A stretch of DNA of 64,000 bases, taken from contig NZ_CP072941.1 of NCBI RefSeq assembly GCF_018069625.1, positions 4,774,001-4,838,000 of the forward strand. The letters are read 5' to 3'. The notes below the pieces were generated by a model. That model was not told the DNA's origin, searched no databases, and saw nothing but the letters and a program-made list of their open reading frames with translations. The stretch is from Streptomyces yatensis (GTDB taxonomy: Bacteria > Actinomycetota > Actinomycetes > Streptomycetales > Streptomycetaceae). Both the position numbers and the translations under genes were made by a program. Below are positions 32,877 through 43,338 of the stretch, piece after piece (the stretch's first letter is position 1; each line of letters starts with the position of its first letter).

Positions 32877-34119
32877 GCGCCGTCGGCAGCCGTACCTCGA
32901 CGCGGAGGCCGCCCGCGGGGCCCGGGGCGGCGGTGACCGTGCCGCCGTGGGCGGTGGCGATGGAGCGGACGATGGACAGGCCCAGGCCGTGGCCGTGCAC
33001 GGCGGTGCGATCGCGGTCGAGGCGGCGGAAGGGTTCGAACAGGCCGTCCACGCGGGTGGGGTCGATAGGGGGGCCGGTGTTGGTCACGGTCAGTCGGCGG
33101 GCCTCGTCGACGCGCACGGTGACCGTGCCCCGCGGGTGGTTGTACTGGATGGCGTTGCGCACCAGGTTGGACGCCAGATGCTTGAGGAGCACCGGGTCTC
33201 CGTTCACGGCCAGGGGCGTGGTGTGCACCGCCGTACTGACGGTGTGCTCGGCGGCGAGGGAGCTGAGTTCGTCGGCGGCCTGCCGGGTCAGCTCGGCGAG
33301 GTCGGTGTCCTTGGTCCGGTCGAGGCCGCGGTCGCTGCGGGCGAGCAGCAGGAGCGCGGCGATGAGGTGTTCGGCCTCGCGGTTGGTGATGAGCAGGTCC
33401 TCGCGGACCGGGATCAGATGGGCGGGCAGCGGGTCGGCGAGGCCGACTTCGATGCTGGTGCGCTGGGCGGCCAGGGGGGTACGCAGCTCGTGGGAGGCGT
33501 TGGCGACGAACCGGCGCTGGCTGGTGAAGGACCGCTCCAGGCGGTCCAGCATGGTGTCGTAGGTGTCGCCCAGTTCCCGCAGCTCGTCCTGTGGCCCGGT
33601 GAGTTGCAGCCGTTCGTGGAGGTTCTCCTCGCTCATCCGGCGGGCCGCGAGGATCACCTTGCGTACCGGGCGCAGGGCGCGGCCGGCCAGCCACCAGCCC
33701 ATGGCGCCGGACAGTACGGCCATGACGGCCAGGCCGACCGCCGACCACAACACCATCTGCCGTACGGCGGTCTTCTGGAGCCGGTTGGTGACTTCCACCC
33801 TGGCCAGCCGGGCGTCCTCGGCCTGTTGTCGAGTCCACTTTGGGTCGACGGGGCCGGGACGCGTCGGGCCCGAGGGGGCCGACGAGGCCGAGGAAGTGGG
33901 CTGGGGACCGGTCGGCCCGGCGGTGTGGTCCGTCGTGATGCTGGCGAACTGCTCCATGGTGCCCTGCCGGGCCAGCACCGTGACGAAGATCAGCAGGGCG
34001 GCTCCGGCGCAGAAGAACAGCGCGGTGAAGGCGGCGGCGAGTTTGGCGCGGAAGGTCAGACGGTCGCGCAGCGCGGCTCGCAGGGCCCGCGGGGCGACGA
34101 CGAACAGGGGATTCAGCAC
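32872..34119 (-). CDS. Sensor histidine kinase
   Basis: The 415-residue product has transmembrane helices at about 25-50 and 122-145 enclosing a Ser/Pro-rich external loop of about 75 residues. HAMP follows, then the H-box FVANASHELRTPLAAQ, the N-box NLVRNAIQYNHPRG and GHGLGLSIV. GTG 34119 overlaps the response-regulator stop by 7 nt. It is divergent from a lipoprotein/adaptor/ABC operon, which it probably regulates, as such pairs do in peptide-antibiotic resistance modules. Confidence 0.92.
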   Translation of the reverse strand: MLNPLFVVAPRALRAALRDRLTFRAKLAAAFTALFFCAGAALLIFVTVLARQGTMEQFASITTDHTAGPTGPQPTSSASSAPSGPTRPGPVDPKWTRQQAEDARLARVEVTNRLQKTAVRQMVLWSAVGLAVMAVLSGAMGWWLAGRALRPVRKVILAARRMSEENLHERLQLTGPQDELRELGDTYDTMLDRLERSFTSQRRFVANASHELRTPLAAQRTSIEVGLADPLPAHLIPVREDLLITNREAEHLIAALLLLARSDRGLDRTKDTDLAELTRQAADELSSLAAEHTVSTAVHTTPLAVNGDPVLLKHLASNLVRNAIQYNHPRGTVTVRVDEARRLTVTNTGPPIDPTRVDGLFEPFRRLDRDRTAVHGHGLGLSIVRSIATAHGGTVTAAPGPAGGLRVEVRLPTAR

Positions 34120-34769
34120 AGCCGGTAACCTTTGCCGTCGTCCATGGAGATCGCGTCGGAGCGGCCGAGTTTGCCACGCAGCCGGCTGACGGTGGCGCGT
34201 ACGGCGCTGGTGCGCGAGTCCATGTGCTCGTCCCACACACGGTCCAGCAGGGCACGGTGGGTCACGGCATCGCCGCGCGCCTCCATCAGGAGCTGAAGGA
34301 CGGCGAATTCCTTCGGGCTCAGCTCCACCGGCCGCCCCTCGATGCGGACCTCGCGACGGCCCCGGTCCAGCTCGATGCCGCCGTGCCGCAGGATCATCAG
34401 CGGGGGTGTGGGGACGCGTCGGCTCAATGCCCTGATCCGTGCGAGGAGTTCGGCGAAGTCGAAGGGCTTGGCCAGGTAGTCGTCGGCGCCGAGATCGAGC
34501 CCGGCCACCCGGTCCTCCACCGAACCGGCGGCGGTGAGCATGAGGATGCGGGGCGGGTCCTGAAGCGCGCGCAGGCGCAGGCACACCTCGTCGCCGCTCA
34601 TGACGGGCAGATCCCGGTCCAGGACGATGATGTCGTAGGCGTTGAGCAGGCACATCCGCTCGGCCGCGTCCCCGGAGCCGGCCAGGTCGACCGCGATGGC
34701 CTCGCGGCGCAGGCCGGTGGCGATCGTACGGGCCAGGATGTGGTGGTCTTCGGCGATCAGGACCCTCAT
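34113..34769 (-). CDS. OmpR-family response regulator
   Basis: The 218-residue product has a receiver with AEDH acidic residues, phospho-acceptor Asp in IIVLDRDLPVMSG (near 51) and KPFDFAELL, followed by a winged helix (ELSPKEFAVLQLLM, SRTSAVRATVSRLRGKL). ATG 34769 follows GAGGAAG. It is coupled to the kinase downstream. Confidence 0.93.
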   Translation of the reverse strand: MRVLIAEDHHILARTIATGLRREAIAVDLAGSGDAAERMCLLNAYDIIVLDRDLPVMSGDEVCLRLRALQDPPRILMLTAAGSVEDRVAGLDLGADDYLAKPFDFAELLARIRALSRRVPTPPLMILRHGGIELDRGRREVRIEGRPVELSPKEFAVLQLLMEARGDAVTHRALLDRVWDEHMDSRTSAVRATVSRLRGKLGRSDAISMDDGKGYRLC

Positions 34770-34978
34770 GCGGGAGCTTCCTCGGGGTGATACGCGGCAG
34801 TTACTGAAGGTAACAAACCGGGTGGATCGGACCCCGGCCCAGCCATGCAAGCAGGGAGGCGATTGCAGAGGGATAAGCGTGGCGGGGCGCGAGGGCCTTC
34901 CGCGCTTACCTCCCTGCGCGCGGTCGGCTGGTTCTCTCATGGCGCAAGCACCGCCCCTACCCCAACCGTGAGGTCCCC

Positions 34979-35503
34979 ATGTCCGTTCTCTCCCTGCGTA
35001 AGCACTGTGCCCTGGCCTCGGCCGCCCTGGGCATGGTCCTCGTCCTGTCGGCCTGCGGCGGAGGCGGCGGTGATGACGATGTCGCCAGCGCCGGGGGCGA
35101 GAAGAAGCCGTCCGCGAGCGCTTCCCAGAAGGCCAAGAGCCCGGAGGAGATGCAGCGGGCCCGGCTGAAGTACGCGTCCTGCATGCGCGAACAGGGCATC
35201 GACATGCCCGACCCGGACGCCGACGGGGCGCACTTCGTCCAGCCCTCCGACCCGAAGAAGTTCCAGGCGGCGCTCGATCAGTGCAAGCAGTTCATGCCGA
35301 ACGCGGACGGCCAGGCTCCGGGTTACCCCCCTGAGCAGAAGGCGAAGGACGTGAAGCTGGCCAAGTGCCTGCGCGCCAAGGGAGTCGAGGCCGAGGACCC
35401 GACCGACGAGGGGAGGATGAACATCCCGGACGGTGAATCGAAGAAGACGCAGGACGCCCTCAAGGCATGCGGCGCCATGTCGAGCGGTAAGACCGGCCGG
35501 TGA
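34979..35503 (+). CDS. Small lipoprotein at the head of an ABC operon
   Basis: The 174-residue product has a signal peptide with lipobox LSAC (Cys near 26). The mature part contains two similar motifs, YASCMREQGIDMPDPDADG and LAKCLRAKGVEAEDPTDEG, each followed by a further Cys-containing helix, so it looks like an internal duplication with disulfide potential. It probably sits on the outer face of the membrane and serves the ABC system downstream. Its stop overlaps the next GTG. Confidence 0.82.
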   Translation: MSVLSLRKHCALASAALGMVLVLSACGGGGGDDDVASAGGEKKPSASASQKAKSPEEMQRARLKYASCMREQGIDMPDPDADGAHFVQPSDPKKFQAALDQCKQFMPNADGQAPGYPPEQKAKDVKLAKCLRAKGVEAEDPTDEGRMNIPDGESKKTQDALKACGAMSSGKTGR

Positions 35504-36648
35504 CCGCCGCCACGGAGAGCGGCACCGTGCCGCAGAGCGAAGCGAGCGGGGACGACTCCCCCGACGCGGCCCCGCGCCACCGGCCACGCGGTCGCCGGCG
35601 CCGCGGCCACTGGATCATCGCGGCCGTCCTGGTCGCGGCGGCAGGCGGCGGCGTGTACTACGCGACCGCCTCCACCGGCACCGCCCCGGCGGCGGACTCG
35701 GACAAGCCGGCGCGGCACACGGACAAGGTCACCCGCCAGACGCTCATCAACAGCAAACAGGTCGACGGAACGCTCGGCTTCGAGGGCAGCACCTCGGTCA
35801 TGGGCCGGCTGCCCGGGACCGTCACCCGCCTGCCGGGCATCGGCAGCACCGTCTCGCGCGGCGAACAGCTCTACGGCGTGGACGGGAAACCCGTGCTCCT
35901 GCTGTACGGGAAGTCGCCCGCGTACCGGGACATGAAGAGTGGCGACAAGGGCGAGGACGTACGCCAGCTGGAGGAGAACCTCCAGGCCCTCGGCTACCGC
36001 GGCTTCACCCCCGACAGCGAATTCACCGACCTCACCGAGCAGGTGGTCAAGCGCTGGCAGAAGGCCCTCGGCCTTGCGCAGACCGGGACGGTGGAGGACG
36101 GCCGGGTCGTGTTCGCCTCCGGACCCTTGAGGATCGGCGCGCACAAGGCTGCGGTCGGCTCGGATGTCCGGCCGGGCGGCCCCGTGCTGACCGGCACCTC
36201 GTCCAAGCGCCAGGTCCATGTCGACCTGGACATCGGTGACCGGTCGCTGGCGAAGAAGGACGGCACGGCCACCGTCACCCTCCCGGACGGCAAGACGGTC
36301 AAGGGCACGATCACCAGTGTCGGTACGACGGTGAAGAAGACGCCGGGCGAGAACGGTGCCGCGGACAAGTCCACCATCGGCGTCGACATCGAGCTGGCCG
36401 ACGGTGTCGCGGACATCACCGAGGCGCCGGTCACCGTCGGGCTCCAGAGCGAGAAGAAGGAGAACGTCCTGACCGTGCCGATCACCGCGCTGCTCGCGCT
36501 CCGAGAGGGCGGCTACGGCGTCGAGGTCATCGGCGCCGACGGCAAGGGCACCGTCACCGCCCTGAAGCTCGGCATGTTCGCGAACGGAAGGGTCGAGGTC
36601 AGCGGCGGCGGCCTCACGGCCGGCACCAAGGTGGGGGTCGCCGCATGA
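35500..36648 (+). CDS. Membrane-fusion adaptor with peptidoglycan-binding domain
   Basis: The 382-residue product has one N-terminal transmembrane helix (about 37-58), an adaptor-type beta/lipoyl region ([26 protein letters not shown]), an inserted PG_binding_1 domain ([19 protein letters not shown], about 148-200) and a C-terminal HlyD/MacA-like barrel ([20 protein letters not shown]). It pairs with the ABC ATPase and permease that follow, coupled by GTGA and ATGA overlaps at both ends. Confidence 0.88.
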   Translation: MTAATESGTVPQSEASGDDSPDAAPRHRPRGRRRRGHWIIAAVLVAAAGGGVYYATASTGTAPAADSDKPARHTDKVTRQTLINSKQVDGTLGFEGSTSVMGRLPGTVTRLPGIGSTVSRGEQLYGVDGKPVLLLYGKSPAYRDMKSGDKGEDVRQLEENLQALGYRGFTPDSEFTDLTEQVVKRWQKALGLAQTGTVEDGRVVFASGPLRIGAHKAAVGSDVRPGGPVLTGTSSKRQVHVDLDIGDRSLAKKDGTATVTLPDGKTVKGTITSVGTTVKKTPGENGAADKSTIGVDIELADGVADITEAPVTVGLQSEKKENVLTVPITALLALREGGYGVEVIGADGKGTVTALKLGMFANGRVEVSGGGLTAGTKVGVAA

Positions 36649-37373
36649 CGCCGGCCCCGGCGGCGCCGGCGCCGGCACCGGCACCGGCACCGGCTGAACA
36701 CGCGCCGCTGGTGGAGCTCGAAGACGTCGACCATGTGTATCCGGGCGGGGTACAGGTGCTCCACCAGGTGTCCTTCCGCGTCGACAGGGGCGAACTCCTC
36801 GCCGTCGTCGGCCCGTCGGGCTCCGGCAAATCCACCCTGCTCAACCTGATCGGCACACTGGACGTGGCGACGTCGGGCACCGTGCGCATCGACGGGCACG
36901 ACATCGCCGGCCTGGGCGAGAACCGGCTGTCCGCGCTGCGGGCCCGGTCCATCGGCTTCGTCTTCCAGCAGTTCTTCCTGGCCGACGGGGTCAGCGCGCT
37001 GGACAACGTCGCCGACGGACTCCTCTATCTGGGCGTCCCCCGCAGGGAACGCCGCGCACGGGCCGAAAAGGTCCTGCGCCGGGTCGGCCTCGGGCACCGC
37101 CTCGACCACCGCCCCAACGAACTGTCGGGCGGCGAGAAACAGCGCGTCGCCATCGCCCGCGCGGTGGTCGGGGACCCGCCGCTGCTGCTGGCCGACGAGC
37201 CCACCGGAGCGCTCGACACCGCCTCCGGGGCGTCCGTGGTGGAACTTCTGCGGGAACTCAACGCGGCGGGCACGACCGTCCTGATCATCACCCACGACCA
37301 GGAACTGGCCGCCGCACTGCCCCGCCGTATCCGCGTGCGCGACGGCAGGATCGCCGAAGGGGTCCTGCGGTGA
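36645..37373 (+). CDS. ABC transporter ATP-binding protein, MacB/LolD type
   Basis: A 242-residue ATPase. Walker [10 protein letters not shown] (about 56-64), Q-loop [14 protein letters not shown], signature [14 protein letters not shown], Walker [13 protein letters not shown] and switch His in IITHD. The N-terminus starts with an Ala/Pro repeat. It drives the FtsX-type permease encoded next, through mechanotransmission rather than direct transport if it works as MacB does. Confidence 0.93.
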   Translation: MTPAPAAPAPAPAPAPAEHAPLVELEDVDHVYPGGVQVLHQVSFRVDRGELLAVVGPSGSGKSTLLNLIGTLDVATSGTVRIDGHDIAGLGENRLSALRARSIGFVFQQFFLADGVSALDNVADGLLYLGVPRRERRARAEKVLRRVGLGHRLDHRPNELSGGEKQRVAIARAVVGDPPLLLADEPTGALDTASGASVVELLRELNAAGTTVLIITHDQELAAALPRRIRVRDGRIAEGVLR

Positions 37374-38614
37374 GCCGCCGCCCCGGCCCGCGGCGCCGCA
37401 CCGCGGCCCGTCCCACCACGGCCCGTCGTCTCACCCCCCACAGGCTCAGCCCGGCCGACACCCTGCGGGTGGGCAGCGTGGGGCTGCGCACCCGCCCCAC
37501 CCGGGTGCTGCTGTCGGCGCTGGGTATCGCGATCGGTATCGCCGCGATGGTCGCGGTGGTCGCCGTATCCGCTTCCAGCCAGGCCGCGTTCAACGCCCAG
37601 CTCGCCTCGGTGGGGACGAACATGCTCACCGTGACGCCCGGCAAGGACTTCGTCGGCGAGCCCGCGCCACTGCCCGAAAACGCCGCCGAGATGGTCCGGC
37701 ACATCGCCCCGGTCGAGAACGCCGCGGCCACCGGCAGCGTCAAGGGCGCCAAGGTCTACCGCAACGACCGCATTCCCAAGGCCGCCAGCAGAGGCATCGG
37801 GGTCTTCGGCGCCGGACTCGGCCTGCCCAGGACCGTGGGGCTCCACATGGCCGCCGGAACGTGGCTCAACGGCGCCCAGAGCCGCTACCCGGCCGTCGTC
37901 CTCGGCACCACCGCGGCCGAGAACCTGGGCATCACCACCCCCGGTGCCCAGATCTGGCTCGGGGAGCAGTGGTTCACGGTCACCGGAATCCTCCAGAAGG
38001 CGCCGCTCGCCCCCGAGCTGGACTCGGCGGCGCTCATCGGCTGGGACGCGGCCAAGACCCACCTGGGTTTCGACGGCCGCCCCACGATGATCTACACCCG
38101 CACCGCCGACAGCAAGGTCGACCAAGTACGCGGGGTCCTCGCCGCCACCGTCAACCCCGAGGCGCCCAACGAGGTCACGGTCTCCCGGCCCTCCGACGCA
38201 CTGAGCGCCAAGCAGGCCGCCAATCGGGCCTTCACCGGCCTGCTCGTCGGCATCGGCGCCATCGCCCTGCTGGTCGGTGGTGTCGGCGTGGCCAACACCA
38301 TGGTCATCGCCGTCCTCGAACGGCGTGGCGAGATCGGCCTGCGCCGTGCGCTCGGCGCCACCCGTGGCCAGATCCGCACCCAGTTCCTCACCGAGTCGGT
38401 CATGCTCTCCGCCCTCGGCGGCATCAGCGGCGCCGCCCTCGGGGCGGGAGCATCGGCGGGATACGCGCTCTCCCAGAACTGGCAGGTGGTCGTCCCGCCC
38501 TGGGCACTGGCTGTCGGAGTCGGCGCCACCATGGCGATCGGCGCGCTCGCCGGTCTGTGGCCCGCCGTACGCGCGGCCCGGCTCGCGCCCCGGGCCGCGC
38601 TCTCCGGGCCGTAG
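37370..38614 (+). CDS. ABC transporter permease, MacB/FtsX type
   Basis: The 414-residue product has one N-terminal helix (about 45-65, [21 protein letters not shown]), a large MacB_PCD external domain, and three C-terminal helices with the family signature [19 protein letters not shown] (here [20 protein letters not shown]). GTG 37370 overlaps the ATPase stop. With the adaptor and ATPase it forms an efflux or stress-sensing complex. Confidence 0.92.
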   Translation: MSRRPGPRRRTAARPTTARRLTPHRLSPADTLRVGSVGLRTRPTRVLLSALGIAIGIAAMVAVVAVSASSQAAFNAQLASVGTNMLTVTPGKDFVGEPAPLPENAAEMVRHIAPVENAAATGSVKGAKVYRNDRIPKAASRGIGVFGAGLGLPRTVGLHMAAGTWLNGAQSRYPAVVLGTTAAENLGITTPGAQIWLGEQWFTVTGILQKAPLAPELDSAALIGWDAAKTHLGFDGRPTMIYTRTADSKVDQVRGVLAATVNPEAPNEVTVSRPSDALSAKQAANRAFTGLLVGIGAIALLVGGVGVANTMVIAVLERRGEIGLRRALGATRGQIRTQFLTESVMLSALGGISGAALGAGASAGYALSQNWQVVVPPWALAVGVGATMAIGALAGLWPAVRAARLAPRAALSGP

Positions 38615-38778
38615 GCGGTGCGGTTCCCCATCCGGCATGAGAATTCCTTGAATCCGTTCTTGGTCAACGCACAGCTCAGCCCGATTCTCCTCACGGAATC
38701 CGTCCCTAACGTCTTCCGTGTCGAAGCCGAACGGCTCCGGCGAAGGAAAAGAAACACCGAATTCCGAGAGGCAGCATC

Positions 38779-38907
38779 ATGAGCTTCCACAAGATCGTCC
38801 CGGTCAAGCCCGCCCGCAAGGCCGAGCCGAAGAAGAAGCACCACGCCCCGAAGCCGGACCCGAAGAAGGGCCCGAAGAAGCCCCACCGTCGTCCCATCGG
38901 CGGCTGA
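38779..38907 (+). CDS. 42-residue strongly cationic peptide
   Basis: ATG 38779 to TGA 38907, preceded by GAGAGG 8 nt upstream. The peptide has 11 Lys, 3 Arg, 4 His and 9 Pro against 2 acidic residues. It starts MSFHKIVPVKPARKAEPKKK and ends KKPHRRPIGG. The 140-bp leader is less GC-rich than its neighbours. It lies between a MacB-type operon and an ABC exporter. It may be an exported antimicrobial-like peptide or a nucleic-acid-binding peptide; there is no known homologue I can name. Confidence 0.55.
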   Translation: MSFHKIVPVKPARKAEPKKKHHAPKPDPKKGPKKPHRRPIGG

Positions 38908-38959
38908 CCCACGTCCCGGAGGCGGGTCCGCGGCATCGCGCCGCGGGCCCGCCTCGGCC

Positions 38960-41149
38960 ATGTCCGGAGCCGAGCGGGAGAGAGCGACCGTGACCTCGTA
39001 CGAAGACCAGCCCACCGTGCAGCTGCGCGCGCTCGGGGCCGACCCGGCCGGCGGCCCCGGCCGGCACCGGCGCGCCGGGCGGCCGCGCCCTTACGGTCGT
39101 CATCAGCCGAGGGCGGCCCCGCGGCTCCCGGAGGAATACCCGGCCGAGGACGCGGTGGCGAACGGCGAGCCCGGCGAACCCGGCGGCGCACCCGGCGAGC
39201 CCGGCGAACCCGGCGGCGGTCTCGGCGAACCCGGCGGCGCAGGGGCCGTTCCGCGGCTGCCCGCGCGGCAGGCGTTCCGCCGGTTCTGGCCGCTCACGAG
39301 GGGCGACCGGCGCCGGCTGGTGCTCATCTGCGCCTGTGTCATCGCCGCGGCGCTCGCCGAGACCGCCGCGATCCTCCTCTTCTCCGATCTGACCGACAAC
39401 GCCCTGCGGCAGGGCTCGCTCGGCGCCTTCTGGGTCCCCGCCGCGCAGTGGCTCGCGGTCGCGGTGCTCGGCGCGGCCGTCGGCTATACGGGCAACTCGC
39501 TCGCCGTATGGACCGCCGAGCGGTTCGTCCTGCGGCTGCGGGCGCGGGTCTTCGCGCATGTGCAGGATCTGCCGCCGCACTTCTTCCAGCGCCACCGGCA
39601 GGGCGATCTGGTCGAACGCCTCACCGGGGACGTGGAGTCTATCGAGCAGCTGGTGGTCTCCGGGGTGGTGAGCACCGTCTCCGCCCTCTTCAGCACGGTC
39701 TTCTTCTCCGTCGCCGCCTTCCGGCTCCGCTGGGATCTGGCGCTGGTCACCTTCGTCCTGGCACCGCTCTTCTGGCTGGCGGCGCGGCGCTTCTCCGGGC
39801 GGATCGGCTCGGTGGCGCGGGACGAGCGGGTCGCGGACGGCGCGATCACCTCCGTCGTGGAGGAGTCGCTCGGCAACGTCGTGTTGACGCAGGCGTACAA
39901 CCGTAAGGACGCCGAGGAGCGGCGGCTGGGCCGGGAGGCGCGTGCGTGGATGCGGGCGTCGGTGGCCGGTGCCCGGATGAGCGAACTGTACGAGCAGCTG
40001 GTCGAGGTCATCGAGACGCTGTGCGTACTCGCCGTGATCGGGCTCGGCGCCTGGGAGATCTCCCAGGACCGGATGACCATCGGGCAGTTGCTGGCCTTCG
40101 CCGCCTTCCTCGGCTATCTCTATCCGCCGATCCGCAACCTCGGACAGCTCGGTCTCACCCTTACGGCGGCGACGGCGGGCGCCGAGCGGCTGCTGGAGAT
40201 CCTCGACGCCGAGCCCGCCGTGAGCGATCCGCCGCCCGGGGCCGCGGTGGCGCCGTGGCGGGTGCACGGCACGGTGGAGTTCGACCGGGTCGGCTTCCGC
40301 TACCCCGGCGGCGACCGGCGCACCCTGGCGGGCGTCTCGTTCACCGCCCGCCCGGGTGAGTTCGTGCTGATCGCCGGGGCGAGCGGGGCGGGCAAGTCCA
40401 CCGTCTCCAAGCTGCTGACGCGCTTCTACGACCCCGGCGAGGGGTTCGTACGGCTCGACGGCGTGCCCCTGTACGCGATGCCGCTGGGCTTTCTGCGGAC
40501 GAACGTGACGCTGCTGCCGCAGCAGACCCTGATCCTGCACGACACCATCCGCGAGAACATCGCCTGCGGGCGTCCCGGGGCGGCCGAGCACGAGATCGTC
40601 CGGGCGGCGCGGGACGCCGCCGCGCACGACTTCATCACGGCCCTGCCCGAGGGCTACGACACCCGTATCGACCCGCATACGGCGCGGCTGTCCGGCGGCC
40701 AGTTGCAGCGCATCGCCATCGCCCGCGCGATGCTGCGCGACGCGCCCGTCCTCGTCCTGGACGAGCCCACCACCGGCCTGGACGCACTGGCGGCGCGGCG
40801 AGTGGTCCGGCCGCTGCGACGGCTGATGTCCGGCCGCACCACGCTCATGATCACCCACGATCTGACCCTGGCCCCGGACGCGGACCGCATCCTGGTGCTG
40901 GACCACGGGCGGGTGGTGGAAGCGGGCACGCATCGCGAACTGCTGGCGCTGGAGGGGGCGTACGCCCGGCTGCACGGCTCGGGGGTCGGCGCTCTGCGCG
41001 GCACCGGGAACGGCACGCAGGAGGACCGCTCGTGGGAGGACCGCTCGCTGGAGGGGCGCTCGCTGGAGGGGCGCTCGCTGGAGGGGCGCCTGGGCGGCTC
41101 CCCCGCCGGCACCGGGCCCCAGCCGACGCTCCGGCTCGGACCGATCTGA
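38960..41149 (+). CDS. ABC exporter, fused permease and ATPase
   Basis: The 729-residue product has a variable N-terminus with collagen-like GEPGEPGG repeats (about 70-95), six membrane helices (about 112-395), then the ATPase: Walker A GASGAGKST, signature LSGGQLQRIAIARA, Walker B VLVLDEPTTGLD and H-loop MITHD. The C-terminal tail carries five near repeats of D/GRSLE. GTG 38990 with GGGAGAG upstream is an alternative start. It is a homodimeric exporter type; the substrate is unknown. Confidence 0.9.
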   Translation: MSGAERERATVTSYEDQPTVQLRALGADPAGGPGRHRRAGRPRPYGRHQPRAAPRLPEEYPAEDAVANGEPGEPGGAPGEPGEPGGGLGEPGGAGAVPRLPARQAFRRFWPLTRGDRRRLVLICACVIAAALAETAAILLFSDLTDNALRQGSLGAFWVPAAQWLAVAVLGAAVGYTGNSLAVWTAERFVLRLRARVFAHVQDLPPHFFQRHRQGDLVERLTGDVESIEQLVVSGVVSTVSALFSTVFFSVAAFRLRWDLALVTFVLAPLFWLAARRFSGRIGSVARDERVADGAITSVVEESLGNVVLTQAYNRKDAEERRLGREARAWMRASVAGARMSELYEQLVEVIETLCVLAVIGLGAWEISQDRMTIGQLLAFAAFLGYLYPPIRNLGQLGLTLTAATAGAERLLEILDAEPAVSDPPPGAAVAPWRVHGTVEFDRVGFRYPGGDRRTLAGVSFTARPGEFVLIAGASGAGKSTVSKLLTRFYDPGEGFVRLDGVPLYAMPLGFLRTNVTLLPQQTLILHDTIRENIACGRPGAAEHEIVRAARDAAAHDFITALPEGYDTRIDPHTARLSGGQLQRIAIARAMLRDAPVLVLDEPTTGLDALAARRVVRPLRRLMSGRTTLMITHDLTLAPDADRILVLDHGRVVEAGTHRELLALEGAYARLHGSGVGALRGTGNGTQEDRSWEDRSLEGRSLEGRSLEGRLGGSPAGTGPQPTLRLGPI
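41026..41093 (+). repeat. In-frame 15-bp repeats in the ABC exporter tail
   Basis: A unit close to GAGGGGCGCTCGCTG repeats about five times before the stop and encodes repeated D/GRSLE pentapeptides. Confidence 0.75.
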
Positions 41150-41179
41150 TGGCAACGGGCTGGGGCTCTGGGGCCCCGC

Positions 41180-42601
41180 TCAGGCGGCGTCGATCCCCGG
41201 CGGAGCCGTCGGCGCGCCCGGGAGCTTGATCCAGGCGACCGTGCCGCCGCCCGGGGCCGCCTCCAGTCCCACCTGGCCGCCCGCCTGCTGGACGGTACGG
41301 GCCACGATGGACAGGCCGAGGCCCGAGCCGGGCATGCTGCGGGCGGACGGGGAGCGCCAGAAGCGCTCGAAGACATGGGGCAGTTCCTCGGCGGGGATGC
41401 CGGGGCCGTGGTCGCGCACCCTTACCTCTCCGCTTCTGAGGACGACGTCGATCACACCACCCGAAGGGCTGAACTTCACGGCGTTGTCGAGGAGATTGAC
41501 CAGCGACCGCTCCAGCGTGGCCGCCTCGCCGCGGACGTACCAGGGCTCGATCGAGGCGTTGATCGTGAGATGCGCACCGCGCAGCCGGGCCCGTTCCAGG
41601 GCCGTCCGCGCCACCTCGTGCAGGGCGATCACCTGCGGAGGGCCGCTGCCGGGCAGGGCGTCGGGCCGGGACAGCTCCTGCAGATCGCCGATCAGCGCGG
41701 CCAGCTCCGTCATCTGCGCCTTGACGCTCACCATGAGCGCCTTACGGTCGGCGGGCGGCAGCGCGCGGCCGGTCTCCTCGCTGCGGGCGAGCAGTTCGAT
41801 ATTGGTCCGCAGCGAGGTGAGCGGGGTGCGCAGCTCATGGCCGGCGTCCGCGATGAGCTGCTGCTGACGGTCACGGGAGGAGGCGAGGGCGGCCGTCATG
41901 GAGTTGAACGACCGGGACAGCCGGGCGATCTCGTCATCGCCGTCCGCCGGGATGCGGACGGCCAGATCCTCGGTGCGGGCCACATGCTCGACCGCCTCGG
42001 TCAGCCGGTCCACGGGCTTGAGCCCGGTCCTGGCGATCCACAGGCCAGCGGCGCCCGCGCCGACGACGCCGACCCCGGCGACCAGCGCGAGGACGAGCGT
42101 GAGCGTGCCCAGCGGATGCTCGACCTCGCTCAGCGGGCGTGCCATGGAGACGGCGATCCCCCGCGGCAGCGGGCTGCCCGGGCCCTCGGTCGGCCGGTAG
42201 GTGTACACCCGCATGTCCCCGCCGCCCGCGCCCGTCGCGTCATGCAGCGCGCTCGGCCGCTGCCCGACGGCCACCTCCACATCGGCGGTCGTCACCGGCA
42301 GCTGGGTCGCCCCGGGCTGCGTGCAGCGGCTCCCGTCGGCCAGCACGATCTGTACGGAGTACGAACCGAGGGCGCGCGGGGTGTGGCCGTCGGCGCCCCC
42401 GGGGCTCTGGCACGCCTCCAGGATGCTCAGCACATTGCGCTCGTCCACCTTGACGTTGCGCAGGGACGAGTCGAGTTGGGCGCTGAGCTGTTCCCGGACG
42501 ATCAGCCAGCACGCGAACGCGGACACCGCCACCGCCACCGCGACGGCCATCGCGGTCAGCAGGGCCAGCCGCGAGCGCAGCGGCAGTCTGTGGAACCTCA
42601 C
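41180..42601 (-). CDS. Sensor histidine kinase
   Basis: The 473-residue product has two membrane helices (about 13-33 and 165-190) around a 130-residue external domain, HAMP, H-box [17 protein letters not shown]-box [14 protein letters not shown] and [15 protein letters not shown] 42601 overlaps the regulator stop (GTGA). The HtrA-like protease gene next to the pair suggests an envelope-stress function. Confidence 0.93.
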   Translation of the reverse strand: MRFHRLPLRSRLALLTAMAVAVAVAVSAFACWLIVREQLSAQLDSSLRNVKVDERNVLSILEACQSPGGADGHTPRALGSYSVQIVLADGSRCTQPGATQLPVTTADVEVAVGQRPSALHDATGAGGGDMRVYTYRPTEGPGSPLPRGIAVSMARPLSEVEHPLGTLTLVLALVAGVGVVGAGAAGLWIARTGLKPVDRLTEAVEHVARTEDLAVRIPADGDDEIARLSRSFNSMTAALASSRDRQQQLIADAGHELRTPLTSLRTNIELLARSEETGRALPPADRKALMVSVKAQMTELAALIGDLQELSRPDALPGSGPPQVIALHEVARTALERARLRGAHLTINASIEPWYVRGEAATLERSLVNLLDNAVKFSPSGGVIDVVLRSGEVRVRDHGPGIPAEELPHVFERFWRSPSARSMPGSGLGLSIVARTVQQAGGQVGLEAAPGGGTVAWIKLPGAPTAPPGIDAA

Positions 42602-43338
42602 GCGGGATCGCCCTCCGCGGGCCGCAGCACATACCCCACCCCGCGCACGGTGTGCACGAGCCGCGGTTCGCCGCCCGCCTCGGTCTTACGGCGCAGATAC
42701 ATCACGTACACATCCAGCGAGTTGGACGACGGCTCGAAGTCGAAGCCCCACACCGCCTTGAGGATCTGCTCACGGGTGAGCACCTGACGGGGATGGGCCA
42801 GGAACATCTCCAGCAGGGTGAACTCGGTGCGCGTCAGCTCGACGCGGCGCCCGCCCCGGGTGACATCGCGGGTGGTCAGGTCCATCCGCAGATCGCCGAA
42901 GGCCATCACGTCGCCTTCGGGGAGCGCCGCGCCCTGCTGGCCCGCGTAGGAGCTGCGGCGCAGCAGGGCGCGGATGCGGGCCAGCAGTTCGTCCAGTTCG
43001 AAGGGTTTGACGAGGTAGTCGTCGGCGCCCGCGTCCAGCCCGGTGACCCGGTCGCCGACCGTGTCCCGCGCGGTGAGCATGAGGATGGGCAGCGTCACCC
43101 CGGTGGCGCGCAGCCGCCGCGCGGCGGTCAGCCCGTCCATCCGGGGCATCAGCACATCGAGCACGATCAGCTCGGGATCGTAGGAGCCGACCTTGTCCAG
43201 CGCGTCCAGTCCGTCCACGGCGGTCTCGGTCGCGTAGCCCTCGAAGACGAGGCTGCGCTGCAGGGCTTCCCGGACGGCCGGCTCGTCGTCGACGATCAGG
43301 ATGCGGGCGGGCTGATCGCCGTGGTCGGCGGGGCTCAT
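42598..43338 (-). CDS. OmpR-family response regulator
   Basis: A 246-residue regulator. The receiver has [10 protein letters not shown], phospho-acceptor Asp in [13 protein letters not shown] and KPFELDELL; the winged helix is [14 protein letters not shown] to [17 protein letters not shown]. It is coupled to the kinase. The frame is open upstream of ATG 43338 but family alignment and a start near MSPADHG are more likely. Confidence 0.93.
   Translation of the reverse strand: MSPADHGDQPARILIVDDEPAVREALQRSLVFEGYATETAVDGLDALDKVGSYDPELIVLDVLMPRMDGLTAARRLRATGVTLPILMLTARDTVGDRVTGLDAGADDYLVKPFELDELLARIRALLRRSSYAGQQGAALPEGDVMAFGDLRMDLTTRDVTRGGRRVELTRTEFTLLEMFLAHPRQVLTREQILKAVWGFDFEPSSNSLDVYVMYLRRKTEAGGEPRLVHTVRGVGYVLRPAEGDPA

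Noticed and set aside
36648..36710. Frameshift near the start of the ABC ATPase, suggested by an Ala/Pro repeat
   Set aside because: The repeat is in frame, the ATGA overlap with the adaptor gene is intact, and the domain follows normally.
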